A stretch of 64,000 bases of DNA from Allobosea sp. LC85 (lineage in GTDB: Bacteria > Pseudomonadota > Alphaproteobacteria > Rhizobiales > Beijerinckiaceae): contig NZ_JPKG01000047.1 in assembly GCF_000735605.1 (NCBI RefSeq), forward strand, positions 62,001 to 126,000, written 5' to 3'. Positions 7,720-17,172 of the stretch are shown here, piece by piece. A program made the translations under genes and the position numbers. How positions within the stretch are numbered: the first letter of the stretch is position 1; every line of letters begins with the position of its first letter. The notes below the pieces were generated by a model. It saw only the letters and a program-made list of their open reading frames with translations, was not told the origin of the DNA and searched no databases.

Positions 7720-9350
7720 TGCTGGAACGGCGCGCCACCTTTCGCGAGACCTTTGACCGGTTCGCCTGGCAGATCCCCGAGCGGTTCAATATCGGCGTCG
7801 CAGCCTGCGACCGCCATGCCGATGGAAGCGGCAAACCGGCGCTGATCTATGAGGACCAGGGCGACAACATCGCGACGATGAGCTTCGATACGCTCAAGCT
7901 CTGCACGAACCGGCTTGCCAATATGCTGCGCGCCCATGGCGTTAAACCGGGGGAACGCGTCGGCATTCTGCTGCCGCAACGCCCGGAAACGGCGATGGCT
8001 CACCTCGCCGTCTACAAGATGGGCGCGATCGCATTGCCGCTTTTCACCCAGTTCGGGCCGGACGCGCTCGAACATCGGCTGCAGCATAGCGGCGCCTGCA
8101 CGTTGATCACCGATGGCGAGAACATCGGCAAGATCGAAGCGATCCGCGAGAGCCTGCCGGAACTCAGGCGGATCTTCCTGATCAACGGCGCGGGCCATCT
8201 CGATTTCTGGAGCGAACTGAACAAGGCGTCCGACACGTTCACGCCGCTCGACACCACGCCCGACGATCCGGCGCTGATCATCTACACCTCCGGCACCACG
8301 GGAAAGCCCAAGGGCGCGCTGCATGTCCACCGTGTGCTGCTCGGCCATCTGCCTGGCGTGCAATTGCCGCAGGAGTTCTTCCCGCAAGCCGGCGATCTGT
8401 TCTGGACGCCGGCCGACTGGGCCTGGGCTGGCGGGTTGCTCGATGTGCTGCTGCCGAGCCTGTATTTCGGCATTCCCGTGCTGGCCTCGCGTTCCCGCAA
8501 ATTCGATCCGGAGGCAGCCTTCGACCTGATGGCGCGCCACGGGGTCCGCAACGCCTTTCTGCCGCCGACAGCGCTGAAGCTGATGCGACAGGTTCAGAAT
8601 CCGAGGGATCGCTTTGCCTATGCAATGCGCTCGATCGGCACCGGCGGCGAGACGCTGGGTTCCGATATGCTGGCCTGGAGCAAGGAAACCTTTGGCTTCG
8701 AGGTCAACGAATTCTACGGCCAGACCGAGGCCAATCTGATCGTCTCCAACTGCGCCAGCCTGTTCCCCGTCAGGCCGGGCTCGATGGGCCGCGCTGTTCC
8801 CGGTCATCGCGTCGCGGTGATCTCGCCTGAGGGTGCGATCCTGCCCGCCGGCGAACAGGGCTTGATCGCTGTCGCGCGGCCGGACCCGGTGATGATGCTG
8901 GAATATTGGTGCCAACCCGAGGCGACGGCGGCGAAGTTCATCGGCGACTGGCTCGTCACCGGAGACACCGGCACCTGCGACGAGGACGGCCATTTCTGGT
9001 TCCTGGGCCGCGATGACGACATCATTTCCAGCGGCTCCTATCGCATCGGCCCCGGCGATATCGAGGACTGTATCATCCGCCACCCCGCCGTGCTGATGGT
9101 CGCGGTGGTCGGCAGCCCGGACCCGGTGCGGACCGAGGTGGTCAAGGCCTTTGTCCTGCCGAAACCGGAGATCCTCGCCTCGCCGACGCTGGCCGCCGAG
9201 ATCCAGGACTTCGTCAAATCGCGCCTCGCCGCCTACCAGTATCCGCGCGAGATCGAATTCGTGACGGAACTGCCGATGACCCCGACCGGCAAGATCAGGC
9301 GCAAGGATCTGCGGGACCGGGAGGTCGCGAAGAAGCGGGACGGCAAATAG
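7719..9350 (+). CDS. AMP-dependent acyl-CoA synthetase
   Basis: Adenylate-forming enzyme that activates a carboxylic acid to its CoA thioester with ATP. The 543 residues include the P-loop motif IIYTSGTTGKPKGALHVHR near 190, FYGQTEANLIV, the GDWLVTGDTGTCDEDG motif with adenylate-binding Asp, the hinge GRDDDIISSGSYRIGPGDIE and the C-terminal catalytic Lys in TPTGKIRRKDL. Overall it resembles acetyl- or medium-chain acyl-CoA synthetases of the AcsA/ACSM type. It is translationally coupled to the MaoC gene, suggesting a short acid degradation route whose first acid is unknown. Confidence 0.92.
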   Translation: MLERRATFRETFDRFAWQIPERFNIGVAACDRHADGSGKPALIYEDQGDNIATMSFDTLKLCTNRLANMLRAHGVKPGERVGILLPQRPETAMAHLAVYKMGAIALPLFTQFGPDALEHRLQHSGACTLITDGENIGKIEAIRESLPELRRIFLINGAGHLDFWSELNKASDTFTPLDTTPDDPALIIYTSGTTGKPKGALHVHRVLLGHLPGVQLPQEFFPQAGDLFWTPADWAWAGGLLDVLLPSLYFGIPVLASRSRKFDPEAAFDLMARHGVRNAFLPPTALKLMRQVQNPRDRFAYAMRSIGTGGETLGSDMLAWSKETFGFEVNEFYGQTEANLIVSNCASLFPVRPGSMGRAVPGHRVAVISPEGAILPAGEQGLIAVARPDPVMMLEYWCQPEATAAKFIGDWLVTGDTGTCDEDGHFWFLGRDDDIISSGSYRIGPGDIEDCIIRHPAVLMVAVVGSPDPVRTEVVKAFVLPKPEILASPTLAAEIQDFVKSRLAAYQYPREIEFVTELPMTPTGKIRRKDLRDREVAKKRDGK

Positions 9351-9365
9351 CCAGGCGAAGGCGGA

Positions 9366-10328
9366 TCAAAGCCAGGTCTTCATAAGGAAGGCCCCTGTCG
9401 CCTCGAACAGCCCGAAGCGCGCATGTTCGAGATGCATCAGATGCGTGCCCGCGGGAATGACGACATCTCCGGTCTCGCTTGCGCCAAGCCGCTCGCGCAG
9501 CCACTGCGCATCGCTATCCCGGCACAGACTGTCCCAGGCGCCACGCACGATCAGGGTCGGTGCAGTGATTTGAGACGGGTCGTAGCCGAGCCGCCCCGAC
9601 CAGGCCGAGGAGATATCGGCACGGGGGCCCGAGGGGATCTTGACCGCCGGTTCAGGCCTTCGGCTGGAGGCTTGCGCATCGCTGGCGAGATAGGCCGGGC
9701 CCCAATCAGCGAGCCTGGGCTCGATCAGGACCGGTGGGTGACCTTGCGGGACATCCTCGATAAAGCGCGCGAGTTGGTCGGCGACCGAGACGAGACGCCA
9801 TGCCCCTATGCCCTCGGGCGCAGCGAGGCCTGGAGTCTTGCGCTGCGCGATGGGCCCGAACAGGACCAGTCGCTCGACACGCTCCGGATGCAGCGAGGCA
9901 TAATGCCCGACGACGATCGTGCCCCAGGAATGCGCGACGAGCGACACCCGGGCTTTTCCGGTGACGTCCAGGACATGCTCGATCACCCGCGCCAGCTGTT
10001 GTGCCGCCTCCAGCGCAGGCCCGGACGGTGGATTGCTATGGGCTGGGCCCGAGAAGCTGGCTGGCCGGTCCGAGCCACCATAGCCCGCGAAATCAAAGCC
10101 CCAGACATCGAAGCCACGTTCCTGCAGGTCGTCCAACCAGGACCGCCCGTCGAATCGGTAGGCAACAGAAAGGGCTGATGGAAAGGTCGCGCCATGGACA
10201 TAGACGACGCTCGGCCCGGCCCCAGCCGCCCGCCGGACCAGCAAGCCGGGCGTCTCCGACGTTCCGGCCAAGCGCATGACCTCGCCCGCCTCGGCGGCAT
10301 GCGCTGCATTGATCGAAGCTGTGTTCAT
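9366..10328 (-). CDS. alpha/beta hydrolase
   Basis: Serine hydrolase of the alpha/beta fold, 320 residues when started at MNTASINAAHA, where GGGAG lies 7 bases upstream. The oxyanion loop VYVHGATF is near residue 42, the nucleophile elbow is VAHSWGT (GxSxG-like, with Ala in place of the first Gly), an acid is likely in the segment VRGAWDSLCRD, and the catalytic His is in PAGTHLMHLEH. No signal peptide is seen. It is convergent with the acyl-CoA synthetase. The substrate (ester, lactone or haloalkane-like compound) is not evident. Confidence 0.85.
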   Translation of the reverse strand: MNTASINAAHAAEAGEVMRLAGTSETPGLLVRRAAGAGPSVVYVHGATFPSALSVAYRFDGRSWLDDLQERGFDVWGFDFAGYGGSDRPASFSGPAHSNPPSGPALEAAQQLARVIEHVLDVTGKARVSLVAHSWGTIVVGHYASLHPERVERLVLFGPIAQRKTPGLAAPEGIGAWRLVSVADQLARFIEDVPQGHPPVLIEPRLADWGPAYLASDAQASSRRPEPAVKIPSGPRADISSAWSGRLGYDPSQITAPTLIVRGAWDSLCRDSDAQWLRERLGASETGDVVIPAGTHLMHLEHARFGLFEATGAFLMKTWL

Positions 10329-10443
10329 GGCCAACTCCCGCCCTCGCTGGGTGGGCGGGAGACTGCCCTTTCGAACACTCACTGACACCTGGAAACACTT
10401 CGGCGCCGACCGAAGGTTCTGTGGGATTGCCTGTCTGGTTGCC

Positions 10444-11301
10444 TCACAAAGCCTCGAGCACCAGCTCGAAGGTCATCAACACCGGATTGTCGCCGCGTCT
10501 CAGGCGCCCCTGAGCCATCGCGCCGGTGAAATCGACCAGCGCCACATCGATCTCCGCAGCAAGCCTCCCCTGCACGGGTTCGATAACCCCTGCCTGGATC
10601 GCGACTTCGGTCGCAAAATTCTCGACGATCCGGCCATCTCCGAAATGCGCGCCGATCGTGCTGCCGACGCCGCCATGGATCACGGCCCGCCGGATGCCGC
10701 GTTCGACACAGAACTCTTCCAGCACCGCGGTGAAATCGACATTCGGGCACACCCGCAGGGCAAAATAGCGCCCTTCGCGCGATGCCCCGGAGAACGGCAC
10801 CGCGACCGGGCCGAACAGCTTGAAATTCGTCTCCGGATCGGGCGCTGCCGCAAAACCGGCGCCATCGAGGCCGAGCGCCGGCACGGTGATGGACTCGGCG
10901 AGCACAGTTTCGTCCGGCAGGATATGACCGCCACTCGTCTTGCCGTCGGCTTCCGTCCAGAGCGCGTGGCAGTGGAAGAAGGGTGCTCCATCACGCAGGC
11001 CGAAGGTCATCGCCCCCGTCTCGACGCGCGTTACGCCGGCCGGCCGAAACGTGTCGCTATAGAAGGCGGCATGCTCGGGTGTCTTCGAGAGCGCCGGCAT
11101 GACATAGGCGAAGGGTCCGAGTGGGAGCCCGTCGACCGTGACCACGCCACTGGTGAAGCCCATTGCCGCAAAGCCACGACGCACCGCCTCCAGAAGTGGA
11201 AGCCCGGCCGCGAGAGGCATCGCGAAACGTCGGCCATGCGCTTCGACCCATTGGATGCGCTGAGGCGCAGCGGGACCGGGCTGGGTGATCTGCCGCATCA
11301 T
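10444..11301 (-). CDS. PPC (DUF296) domain-containing protein, probably two domains
   Basis: Protein of 285 residues that appears to hold two copies of the PPC/DUF296 domain, also found in plant AT-hook proteins and in some bacterial proteins of unknown function. The first copy has the HxH motif in PFFHCHALWTEADGKTSGGHILP, which in this family binds metal and shapes the trimer. The second copy (from about residue 190) contains IHGGVGSTIGAHF. No AT-hook is present, so DNA binding is not implied. Its ATG overlaps the stop of the upstream CoA ligase (ATGA), so it belongs to the IclR operon and probably serves the same pathway. Confidence 0.78.
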   Translation of the reverse strand: MMRQITQPGPAAPQRIQWVEAHGRRFAMPLAAGLPLLEAVRRGFAAMGFTSGVVTVDGLPLGPFAYVMPALSKTPEHAAFYSDTFRPAGVTRVETGAMTFGLRDGAPFFHCHALWTEADGKTSGGHILPDETVLAESITVPALGLDGAGFAAAPDPETNFKLFGPVAVPFSGASREGRYFALRVCPNVDFTAVLEEFCVERGIRRAVIHGGVGSTIGAHFGDGRIVENFATEVAIQAGVIEPVQGRLAAEIDVALVDFTGAMAQGRLRRGDNPVLMTFELVLEAL

Positions 11302-12938
11302 CTTTCGCCCCGCATCCGGGCGAGCTCGCCACGCGCTTCAAGCTCGTCCTTAACCAGCCGCTTCGGCACCTTGCCGTAACCTGACTTCGGCAGCGCCTCC
11401 CAGAACAGGAAGCGCTTCGGCATCTTGTAGCGGGCGATCTTGGCGGAGAGGAATTCGGCGAGTTCCGCCTCGCTGGCCTGCGCGCCCGAACAGGCGACGC
11501 AGACGGCAATACCGATCTCGCCCCAGACCGGATCGGGCACGCCGACCACGGCGACCTCCGCGATCGCCGGATGGGTCAGGATCTTCTCCTCGATCTCGCG
11601 CGGATAGATGTTCGAGCCACCGGAAATGTACATGTCGGAGGCGCGCCCGGTGATGTAGACAAAGCCCTGTTCGTCCATGTGACCGAGATCGCCGGTACGG
11701 AACCAGCCGTCGCGGAAGGATTTCGCATTGGCCTCGGGGTTGTCGTAGTAGCCCGCGAACACCGCCGGACCGACGACGCAGATCTCGCCCTGCTCCCCTG
11801 CCGGAACCTCGCGCCCCTGATCATCCTGGATCTGGACCTGCATTCCCGTGCGCTCGAAGCCGCAGGTCCCGATGCGCGCATTCGGACCGTCTTCGGGATC
11901 ATGCAGGGCGGGCGGAAGCACCGTGATATTGCCGGTGACCTCGCCGAGCCCGAAATATTGCACGATCACCTTGCCCAGCTTGGCAAGCGCCGCCTTCTGG
12001 TCCTCGCGGTACATCGGCGCGCCGGCATAGATGACATAGCGCAGCGAGGAGTGGTCATGCGTGTCGACGGCCGGATGCTCGACCAGCATCTTCAGGATCG
12101 TCGGCACGGTGAAGATATTGGTGATGCGATGGCGCGCGATCAGGCGATAGGCCTCGTCGACGTCGAAACGCTCCGACGGCAGCAGGATCGTCGGCGCACC
12201 GCGCGCCGAGATGACGAGCTGGTGCACGCCCGCGCCATGCGAGAGCGGCGCGACCACGAGCGAGGCATCCGCTTCCGTCGTTCCCGGCATCAGGTCGCAG
12301 AGGTGATTGGTGACGACGAAGCCCATCTGGCCATGGGTGAGCACCGCGGCCTTCGAGCGGCCCGTGGTACCCGAGGTGAAGAAGAACCAGCAGGGATCGT
12401 CGTGCTCGACGGCGGCAATGGCAACGCGTGCGCTGGCATTGCGCGCAATCATCTCGCCGACTTCAGCCTCACCAAAAGCTCCCGCCCCGATGCGCCAGGT
12501 AAAGGCCGGCGCCGGCTCCGCAACAGCCACGGCCGCGGCATGCTCCGGAAAATCGCCATGGCACAGGAAGGCTTTTGCACCGGACGCCGTCGCGAGATAG
12601 GCGACCTCGTCCGGCAGCAGCCTGAAATTGGTCGGCACCCAGACGGCCCCAAGCCGAAAGGCCGCGAACATCGAGAAGAACATCGCCTCGCAGTTCTTCG
12701 AATGAACCAGGACGCGGTCCCCTTTGCCGATGCCCCGCGCCGCCAGCGCCGCGGCCAGCGCCGAAACCTGCGCATCGATCTCGGCCCATTTCCACTGCCT
12801 GTCACCCCAGACGAAGCCGGGACGCTGGCCGAAGCGGCGCGCGTTCTGGGTGACGATATGGGCAAGGTTCATCACGCGGCGCGTCGCGGGTGCGACGCCG
12901 CCCCGCGGGGCGGCCTGATCGGCTAGGGCTTCGGTCAC
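11298..12938 (-). CDS. class I adenylate-forming acyl-CoA ligase
   Basis: Activates a carboxylate to an acyl-CoA. Motifs are WFFFTSGTTGRSKAAVLTHG (ATP P-loop), YFGLGEVTG, GWFRTGDLGHMDEQGFVYITGR with the hinge, SDMYISGGSNIYPREIEE and the C-terminal Lys in SGYGKVPKR. These resemble long-chain or aromatic acid CoA ligases of the FadD/4-coumarate type. A GTG at 12938 with AGGAG 8 bases upstream is preferred and gives 546 residues; it sits one base after the iclR stop codon, implying coupling. An ATG at 12872 (MNLAHIVTQNA) is the alternative. The longer open frame upstream has no family likeness. Confidence 0.9.
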   Translation of the reverse strand: MTEALADQAAPRGGVAPATRRVMNLAHIVTQNARRFGQRPGFVWGDRQWKWAEIDAQVSALAAALAARGIGKGDRVLVHSKNCEAMFFSMFAAFRLGAVWVPTNFRLLPDEVAYLATASGAKAFLCHGDFPEHAAAVAVAEPAPAFTWRIGAGAFGEAEVGEMIARNASARVAIAAVEHDDPCWFFFTSGTTGRSKAAVLTHGQMGFVVTNHLCDLMPGTTEADASLVVAPLSHGAGVHQLVISARGAPTILLPSERFDVDEAYRLIARHRITNIFTVPTILKMLVEHPAVDTHDHSSLRYVIYAGAPMYREDQKAALAKLGKVIVQYFGLGEVTGNITVLPPALHDPEDGPNARIGTCGFERTGMQVQIQDDQGREVPAGEQGEICVVGPAVFAGYYDNPEANAKSFRDGWFRTGDLGHMDEQGFVYITGRASDMYISGGSNIYPREIEEKILTHPAIAEVAVVGVPDPVWGEIGIAVCVACSGAQASEAELAEFLSAKIARYKMPKRFLFWEALPKSGYGKVPKRLVKDELEARGELARMRGER

Positions 12939-12939
12939 G

Positions 12940-13803
12940 TCAGGCGCTCCTCGATTTTGTAATTGGGCGTGCCCTCGGCTGCGGGGCTTCGCCATGGGAT
13001 GTCTTGCGGATGAACATCTGCCCGAGCAGGCGCTCCATCCTCTCGGCTTCAGTCGAAAGATGGCGCGCCAACTCGACCTGGCGCGCGGGAACCATGCGGC
13101 TGTCGATCGCCGCCAGGCTGAGCGCGCCAGCGACGCGGCCGTCCGGATAGCGGAAGGCAATGCCGACGCCCCAGGAACTGGCCACCAGCCGGCCGGGATT
13201 GAGCGAAAAACCGCGCTTGCGGGCCAGCGCCAGATCGGCACGGATCTCGTCCGGCGGAAAACCCGGATACTGCGTCAGCAGCGCCTTCTCGTTCGCCGCC
13301 ATGATCCGTTCGATCTCACCGTCCGGCAGCGCCGCCAGCATCGCGAGCGAGCCGGCACCGACTCCGAGCGGGTGCTGCTGGCCAGTCTGCAGCGCATGGG
13401 TCCGGACCGGATAGGTTCCCTCCTCCCGATGCAGGCAGACCGAGTAGTTCTCGCGCCGGATCGAGAGAAAGCTCGTATCCATGGTGTTCGCCGACAGGCG
13501 CCTCAGGCTCTCCATGGCGAGCTCGAGCAGGCCGTGCCGGCGCGCAGCCAGGACGCCCAGCACGAAAGCCTCCTCGCCGAGGCAGTAATGCCGCGAGACA
13601 GCCTCCTGCTCGACGAGACCGGCGCGCATCAAGGCGAGCAGCAGCCGACGCGCCGTCGGCTTGTTGAGCCCGCTTTCGATGACGATCTCGCTCAGCGGCA
13701 ACCCGCCCGCGGGCTCGCGGCCAATCAGAGCCAGGAGCCGCAAGGCCCGGTCGACACTCTGCGAGCCCGAGAGATCGCCGGCTGATGCAACGAAATGTTC
13801 CAT
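12940..13803 (-). CDS. IclR family transcriptional regulator
   Basis: DNA-binding regulator of 287 residues: an N-terminal winged helix (SQSVDRALRLLALIGREPAGGLPLSEI, then LNKPTARRLLLALMRAGLVEQ) and a C-terminal GAF-like effector domain with the family features HPLGVGAGSLAMLAALP and ASSWGVGIAFRYPDGRVAGALSLA. It is the first gene of an operon with the CoA ligase and the PPC protein, and is divergent from the TRAP transporter operon. Two copies of a palindrome in the divergent promoter are the likely binding sites, so it probably responds to the transported acid or its CoA ester and controls both directions. Confidence 0.93.
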   Translation of the reverse strand: MEHFVASAGDLSGSQSVDRALRLLALIGREPAGGLPLSEIVIESGLNKPTARRLLLALMRAGLVEQEAVSRHYCLGEEAFVLGVLAARRHGLLELAMESLRRLSANTMDTSFLSIRRENYSVCLHREEGTYPVRTHALQTGQQHPLGVGAGSLAMLAALPDGEIERIMAANEKALLTQYPGFPPDEIRADLALARKRGFSLNPGRLVASSWGVGIAFRYPDGRVAGALSLAAIDSRMVPARQVELARHLSTEAERMERLLGQMFIRKTSHGEAPQPRARPITKSRSA

Positions 13804-13821
13804 CCTGCGGCCTCAGAAATA

Positions 13822-13836
13822 GTCCACAATATGGAC
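13822..13836. promoter_or_regulatory. candidate IclR operator 1
   Basis: GTCCACAATATGGAC, a perfect 5-bp inverted repeat (GTCCA / TGGAC) with a 5-base centre, lies 18 bases upstream of the iclR start. With the following C it matches the second site at 13929 in 14 of 16 positions. IclR proteins commonly bind short palindromes in the promoter shared with their target; binding here is inferred. Confidence 0.6.
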
Positions 13837-13928
13837 CCAACGATTGTTTGCAGCAGCCTAGTTCGGCCTCAGAAAGATTGCAACGCGGGGCTGCTTGTGT
13901 ATTCTTGGCCCAGTCCGCTGGATTATTC

Positions 13929-13943
13929 ATCCACAGTATGGAC
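13929..13943. promoter_or_regulatory. candidate IclR operator 2
   Basis: ATCCACAGTATGGAC repeats the operator at 13822 in the same orientation, 107 bases away, about ten helical turns. This fits cooperative or looped binding over the divergent promoter between iclR and the TRAP transporter. The inner arms TCCA / TGGA are intact; the outer base pair is broken. Confidence 0.58.
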
Positions 13944-14120
13944 CGCGCCGGGCCTCAAGAACGTTCACAAGATCGGCGCGCGGGAGGAAGGGCAGATGTT
14001 GTCACGGGATTCCGGCTGGCCGGAGGCCAACGCCATGGCTGAAGCGGACATCCGCTGCGGCTCTGTTCCGTCATGCGCGCGCTCCGGCGCTGCCATGCTC
14101 ACGCAGGCTTGAGCCCGGAC

Positions 14121-15989
14121 ATGGCACATCTCAACGAGAGCGCTGTTCCTTCCGAGAACCTGCTCGATACGGATGCGATCCGCACCGGCTCGGCGATCAT
14201 GCGGCCGATCGAGATGGTCAGCGCCGCGCTGCTGCTGCTGATCGTCGCGCTGCTGCTGCTCGGCGTCACCACGCGCTATGTCTTCTCCCTGCCGATTGTC
14301 TGGATCGACGAAGCCGCCTCGATCTCCTTCCTCTGGCTTGCCATGCTCGGCTCCGCGATCGCGATCGATCGCAACGAGCATCTCAAGCTGACGCTCTTCA
14401 TCGGTATGATGCCGGAGCGCCTGAGCCAGTTCGTGCAGACGCTGGCCCTGATCGTGGTTGCCGCCTTCCTCGCGGCAATGATCTACCCGGCGATCGACTA
14501 TGCCATCGAGGAATCCTACGTCACCTCGGCCGCGCTCAATATCCCGAACAGCTGGCGCGTCTCGGCCATCGCATGCGGCATCACCTTGATGTTCGTGTTG
14601 ACGGTTCGCCATGCCATCCGCACCGCGAGGCTGCCGGACCTGATCGTCGCCGTCGCCCTCGTCGCCGGGCTCGCCGCCGCCTGCTGGGGACTGATCCCGG
14701 TCTTCAAGGGCCTCGGCTACACCAACATCCTGATCTTCCTCGTCATCACGGTGGCGCTCTGCCTCGTCGCCGGCGTACCGATCGCGTTCTGCTTCGGCAT
14801 GGGCACGCTCGCCTTCCTCGCCTTCAGCACCAATGTCCCGATGATCGTGATGATCGGGCGCATGGACGAGGGCATGTCGAGCATCATCTTGCTCTCCGTG
14901 CCGATCTTCGTGCTGCTCGGCTGCATCCTCGACGCCACTGGCATGGGCAAGGCGATCGTCGATTTCCTCGCCTCGATGCTCGGCCATGTCCGCGCCGGCA
15001 TGTCCTATGTGCTGCTCGGCTCGCTCTTCCTGGTCTCCGGCATTTCGGGCTCGAAGGTCTCCGACATGGCGACGGTTGCGCCCGCACTCTTCCCCGAGAT
15101 GAAGCGCCGCGGCTACCAGCCCAAGGAACTGATCGCCCTGCTCTCGACCGGCGCGGCCATGGCCGACACGGTGCCACCGAGCATCGTGCTGATCGTGCTC
15201 GGCTCGGTCGCGGGCGTCTCGATCGCCGGATTGTTCAATGCCGGCTTCGGCATCGCCATGGTGCTACTCGTCGCGCTGGCGCTGCTGGCACGCTGGAAAG
15301 CCATCGGCGAGGACATGAAGGGCGTGCGGCGCGCGCGCATGGCCGTGATCGGGCGCACCGCTCTGATCGCCGGTCCGGCGCTCGTCCTGCCCTTCCTGAT
15401 CCGCGGCGTGGTTGGCGGCGGCATTGCGACCGCGACCGAGGTTTCGACCATCGCGGTGCTCTACGCCTTCGTCATCGGCATCATCCTCTATGGCGGCATC
15501 GGCTTGCGCAAATGCTATGCCATGCTGGTCGAGACTGCGGCGCTCTCGGGCGCGATCCTTATGATCCTCGGCACCGCGCTCGCCATGGCCTGGGCGCTGA
15601 CTCAGACCGGCTTCGCGCGCGACCTCGCCACCTTCATGGCCGGCCTGCCCGGCGGCTGGCTCACCTTCATGGCGGTGACGATCGTCGTCTTCCTGGTGCT
15701 GGGCTGCGTGCTCGAAGGCCTGCCCGCGATCGTGCTGATGGCGCCGCTGATGTTCCCGATCGCCAAGAATCTCGGCATCAACGATGTGCATTATTCGATG
15801 GTGGTGGTCACGGCGATGAATATCGGACTGATGACCCCGCCGATCGGAATCGGCTTCTACATCGCCTGCAAGATCGGCAATGTCTCGCCGGACGAGGCGA
15901 TGGGCGCGATCTGGCCCTATCTCATCGCGCTGCTGATCGGCCTTGTCGTCATCGCGGTCGTGCCCGGCCTGTCGACCTGGGTGCTCTGA
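14121..15989 (+). CDS. TRAP transporter fused small/large permease (DctQM)
   Basis: Membrane part of a tripartite ATP-independent periplasmic transporter, which imports organic acids with sodium ions. DctQ and DctM are fused in one chain of about 622 residues. The first 170 residues are DctQ-like with helices around MVSAALLLLIVALLLLGVTT and an RYVFSLPIVWIDE motif. From about 195 on is DctM, with VPIAFCFGMGTLAFL, VPIFVLLGCILD and the C-terminal TPPIGIGFYIACKI. The start MAHLNESAV at 14121 is preferred over 14073 because the extra residues look non-family. It is divergent from the IclR operon and followed by its binding-protein gene 144 bases downstream. Confidence 0.92.
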   Translation: MAHLNESAVPSENLLDTDAIRTGSAIMRPIEMVSAALLLLIVALLLLGVTTRYVFSLPIVWIDEAASISFLWLAMLGSAIAIDRNEHLKLTLFIGMMPERLSQFVQTLALIVVAAFLAAMIYPAIDYAIEESYVTSAALNIPNSWRVSAIACGITLMFVLTVRHAIRTARLPDLIVAVALVAGLAAACWGLIPVFKGLGYTNILIFLVITVALCLVAGVPIAFCFGMGTLAFLAFSTNVPMIVMIGRMDEGMSSIILLSVPIFVLLGCILDATGMGKAIVDFLASMLGHVRAGMSYVLLGSLFLVSGISGSKVSDMATVAPALFPEMKRRGYQPKELIALLSTGAAMADTVPPSIVLIVLGSVAGVSIAGLFNAGFGIAMVLLVALALLARWKAIGEDMKGVRRARMAVIGRTALIAGPALVLPFLIRGVVGGGIATATEVSTIAVLYAFVIGIILYGGIGLRKCYAMLVETAALSGAILMILGTALAMAWALTQTGFARDLATFMAGLPGGWLTFMAVTIVVFLVLGCVLEGLPAIVLMAPLMFPIAKNLGINDVHYSMVVVTAMNIGLMTPPIGIGFYIACKIGNVSPDEAMGAIWPYLIALLIGLVVIAVVPGLSTWVL

Positions 15990-16133
15990 TGCGCCGGCAT
16001 GGTCGCCACCATCGCAGTGAGGGTTGCAGGGCTGCACCCGCAAACGCGAGAACTTAGGACAACCGAAATCCCGTCGTCGCGACGCAAACCAGCGGCGGCG
16101 TGAAAGCAACATCGATCAGGGAGAGAAACACTC

Positions 16134-17153
16134 ATGACCATCTCACGCCGCACTCTGCTGCAGGGCACCGTCGCTGCCGCCACCATCGGCTCCTTCCATA
16201 TCGGGCGGGCCGAGGCGCAGACCGCCGAATTCACCTACAAATACGCCAACAACCTGCCCGTCGCGCACCCGATGAACATCCGCGCCAATGAGGCGGCGGA
16301 GAAGATCAAGCAGGACACCAAGGGCCGCGTCGTCATCCAGATCTTCCCGAACAATCAGCTCGGCTCCGACACCGACATGCTGAGCCAGGTCCGTTCGGGC
16401 GGCGTCGAGTTCTTCACGCTGTCGCCGCTGATCCTCTCGACGCTGGTGCCGAACGCCTCGCTCAGCGGCATCGGCTTCGCCTTCCCGAACTATGACGCAG
16501 TCTGGAAGGCGCTGGACGGCGAGCTCGGCGCCTATGTCCGCGGCCAGATCGGCAAGGCCAACCTCGTCGTCATGGACAAGATCTGGGACAATGGCTTCCG
16601 CCAGATGACCAGCTCGAAGGGCCCGATCAACACGCCCGACGACCTCAAGGGCTTCAAGATCCGCGTGCCGGTCAGCCCGCTCTGGACCTCGATGTTCACC
16701 GCCTTCCAATCGGCTCCGGCCAGCATCAACTTCGCCGAGGTCTACACCGCCCTGCAGACCAAGGTGGTCGACGGCCAGGAGAACCCGATGGCGATCATCG
16801 CCACCGCAAAGCTCTTCGAAGTGCAGAAGTACCTGTCGATGACCAACCACATGTGGGACGGCTTCTGGTTCCTGGCGAACCGCCGCGCCTGGGAGAAGCT
16901 GCCGGAGGATCTCCGCAAGATCGTCGCCAAGAACCTCGACGACGCAGCGCTGCTCGAGCGCGCCGACGTCGCCAAGCTCAATGCCGGCCTCAAGGACGAA
17001 CTCGTCTCGAAGGGCATGGTCATCAACGACACCCAGGCAGCTCCCTTCCGCGAGGCCCTTCGCAAGGCCGGTTTCTATGCCGACTGGAAGAAGAAGTACG
17101 GTGACGAAGCCTGGGCCATCCTCGAGAAGGCCGTCGGCAGCAGCCTGAGCTGA
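16134..17153 (+). CDS. TRAP transporter substrate-binding protein (DctP)
   Basis: Periplasmic solute receptor of 339 residues that delivers its ligand to the DctQM permease encoded just upstream. The N-terminus MTISRRTLLQGTVAAATIGS carries a twin-arginine signal ending near AEAQ. Family motifs are LKGFKIRVPVSPLW with the carboxylate-clamping Arg, and INFAEVYTALQTKVVDGQEN. A GGGAGAG site 8 bases upstream supports the ATG. The gene is followed by a strong terminator, which closes the transporter unit. The ligand is unknown; the neighbouring CoA ligase and IclR regulator point to a carboxylic acid. Confidence 0.94.
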   Translation: MTISRRTLLQGTVAAATIGSFHIGRAEAQTAEFTYKYANNLPVAHPMNIRANEAAEKIKQDTKGRVVIQIFPNNQLGSDTDMLSQVRSGGVEFFTLSPLILSTLVPNASLSGIGFAFPNYDAVWKALDGELGAYVRGQIGKANLVVMDKIWDNGFRQMTSSKGPINTPDDLKGFKIRVPVSPLWTSMFTAFQSAPASINFAEVYTALQTKVVDGQENPMAIIATAKLFEVQKYLSMTNHMWDGFWFLANRRAWEKLPEDLRKIVAKNLDDAALLERADVAKLNAGLKDELVSKGMVINDTQAAPFREALRKAGFYADWKKKYGDEAWAILEKAVGSSLS

Positions 17154-17172
17154 GCCGTTCCGCCGACTTTCC

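Noticed and set aside
7674..9083. Long minus-strand open frame of 469 codons
   Set aside because: It is the antisense of the acyl-CoA synthetase, has no family motifs and an odd His/Arg/Gln-rich composition caused by GC-rich codon bias.
13895..16057. Plus-strand open frame of 720 codons over the TRAP permease
   Set aside because: It is a shifted frame of the DctQM gene, rich in Arg, Pro and His; the real frame has membrane helices and DctM motifs.
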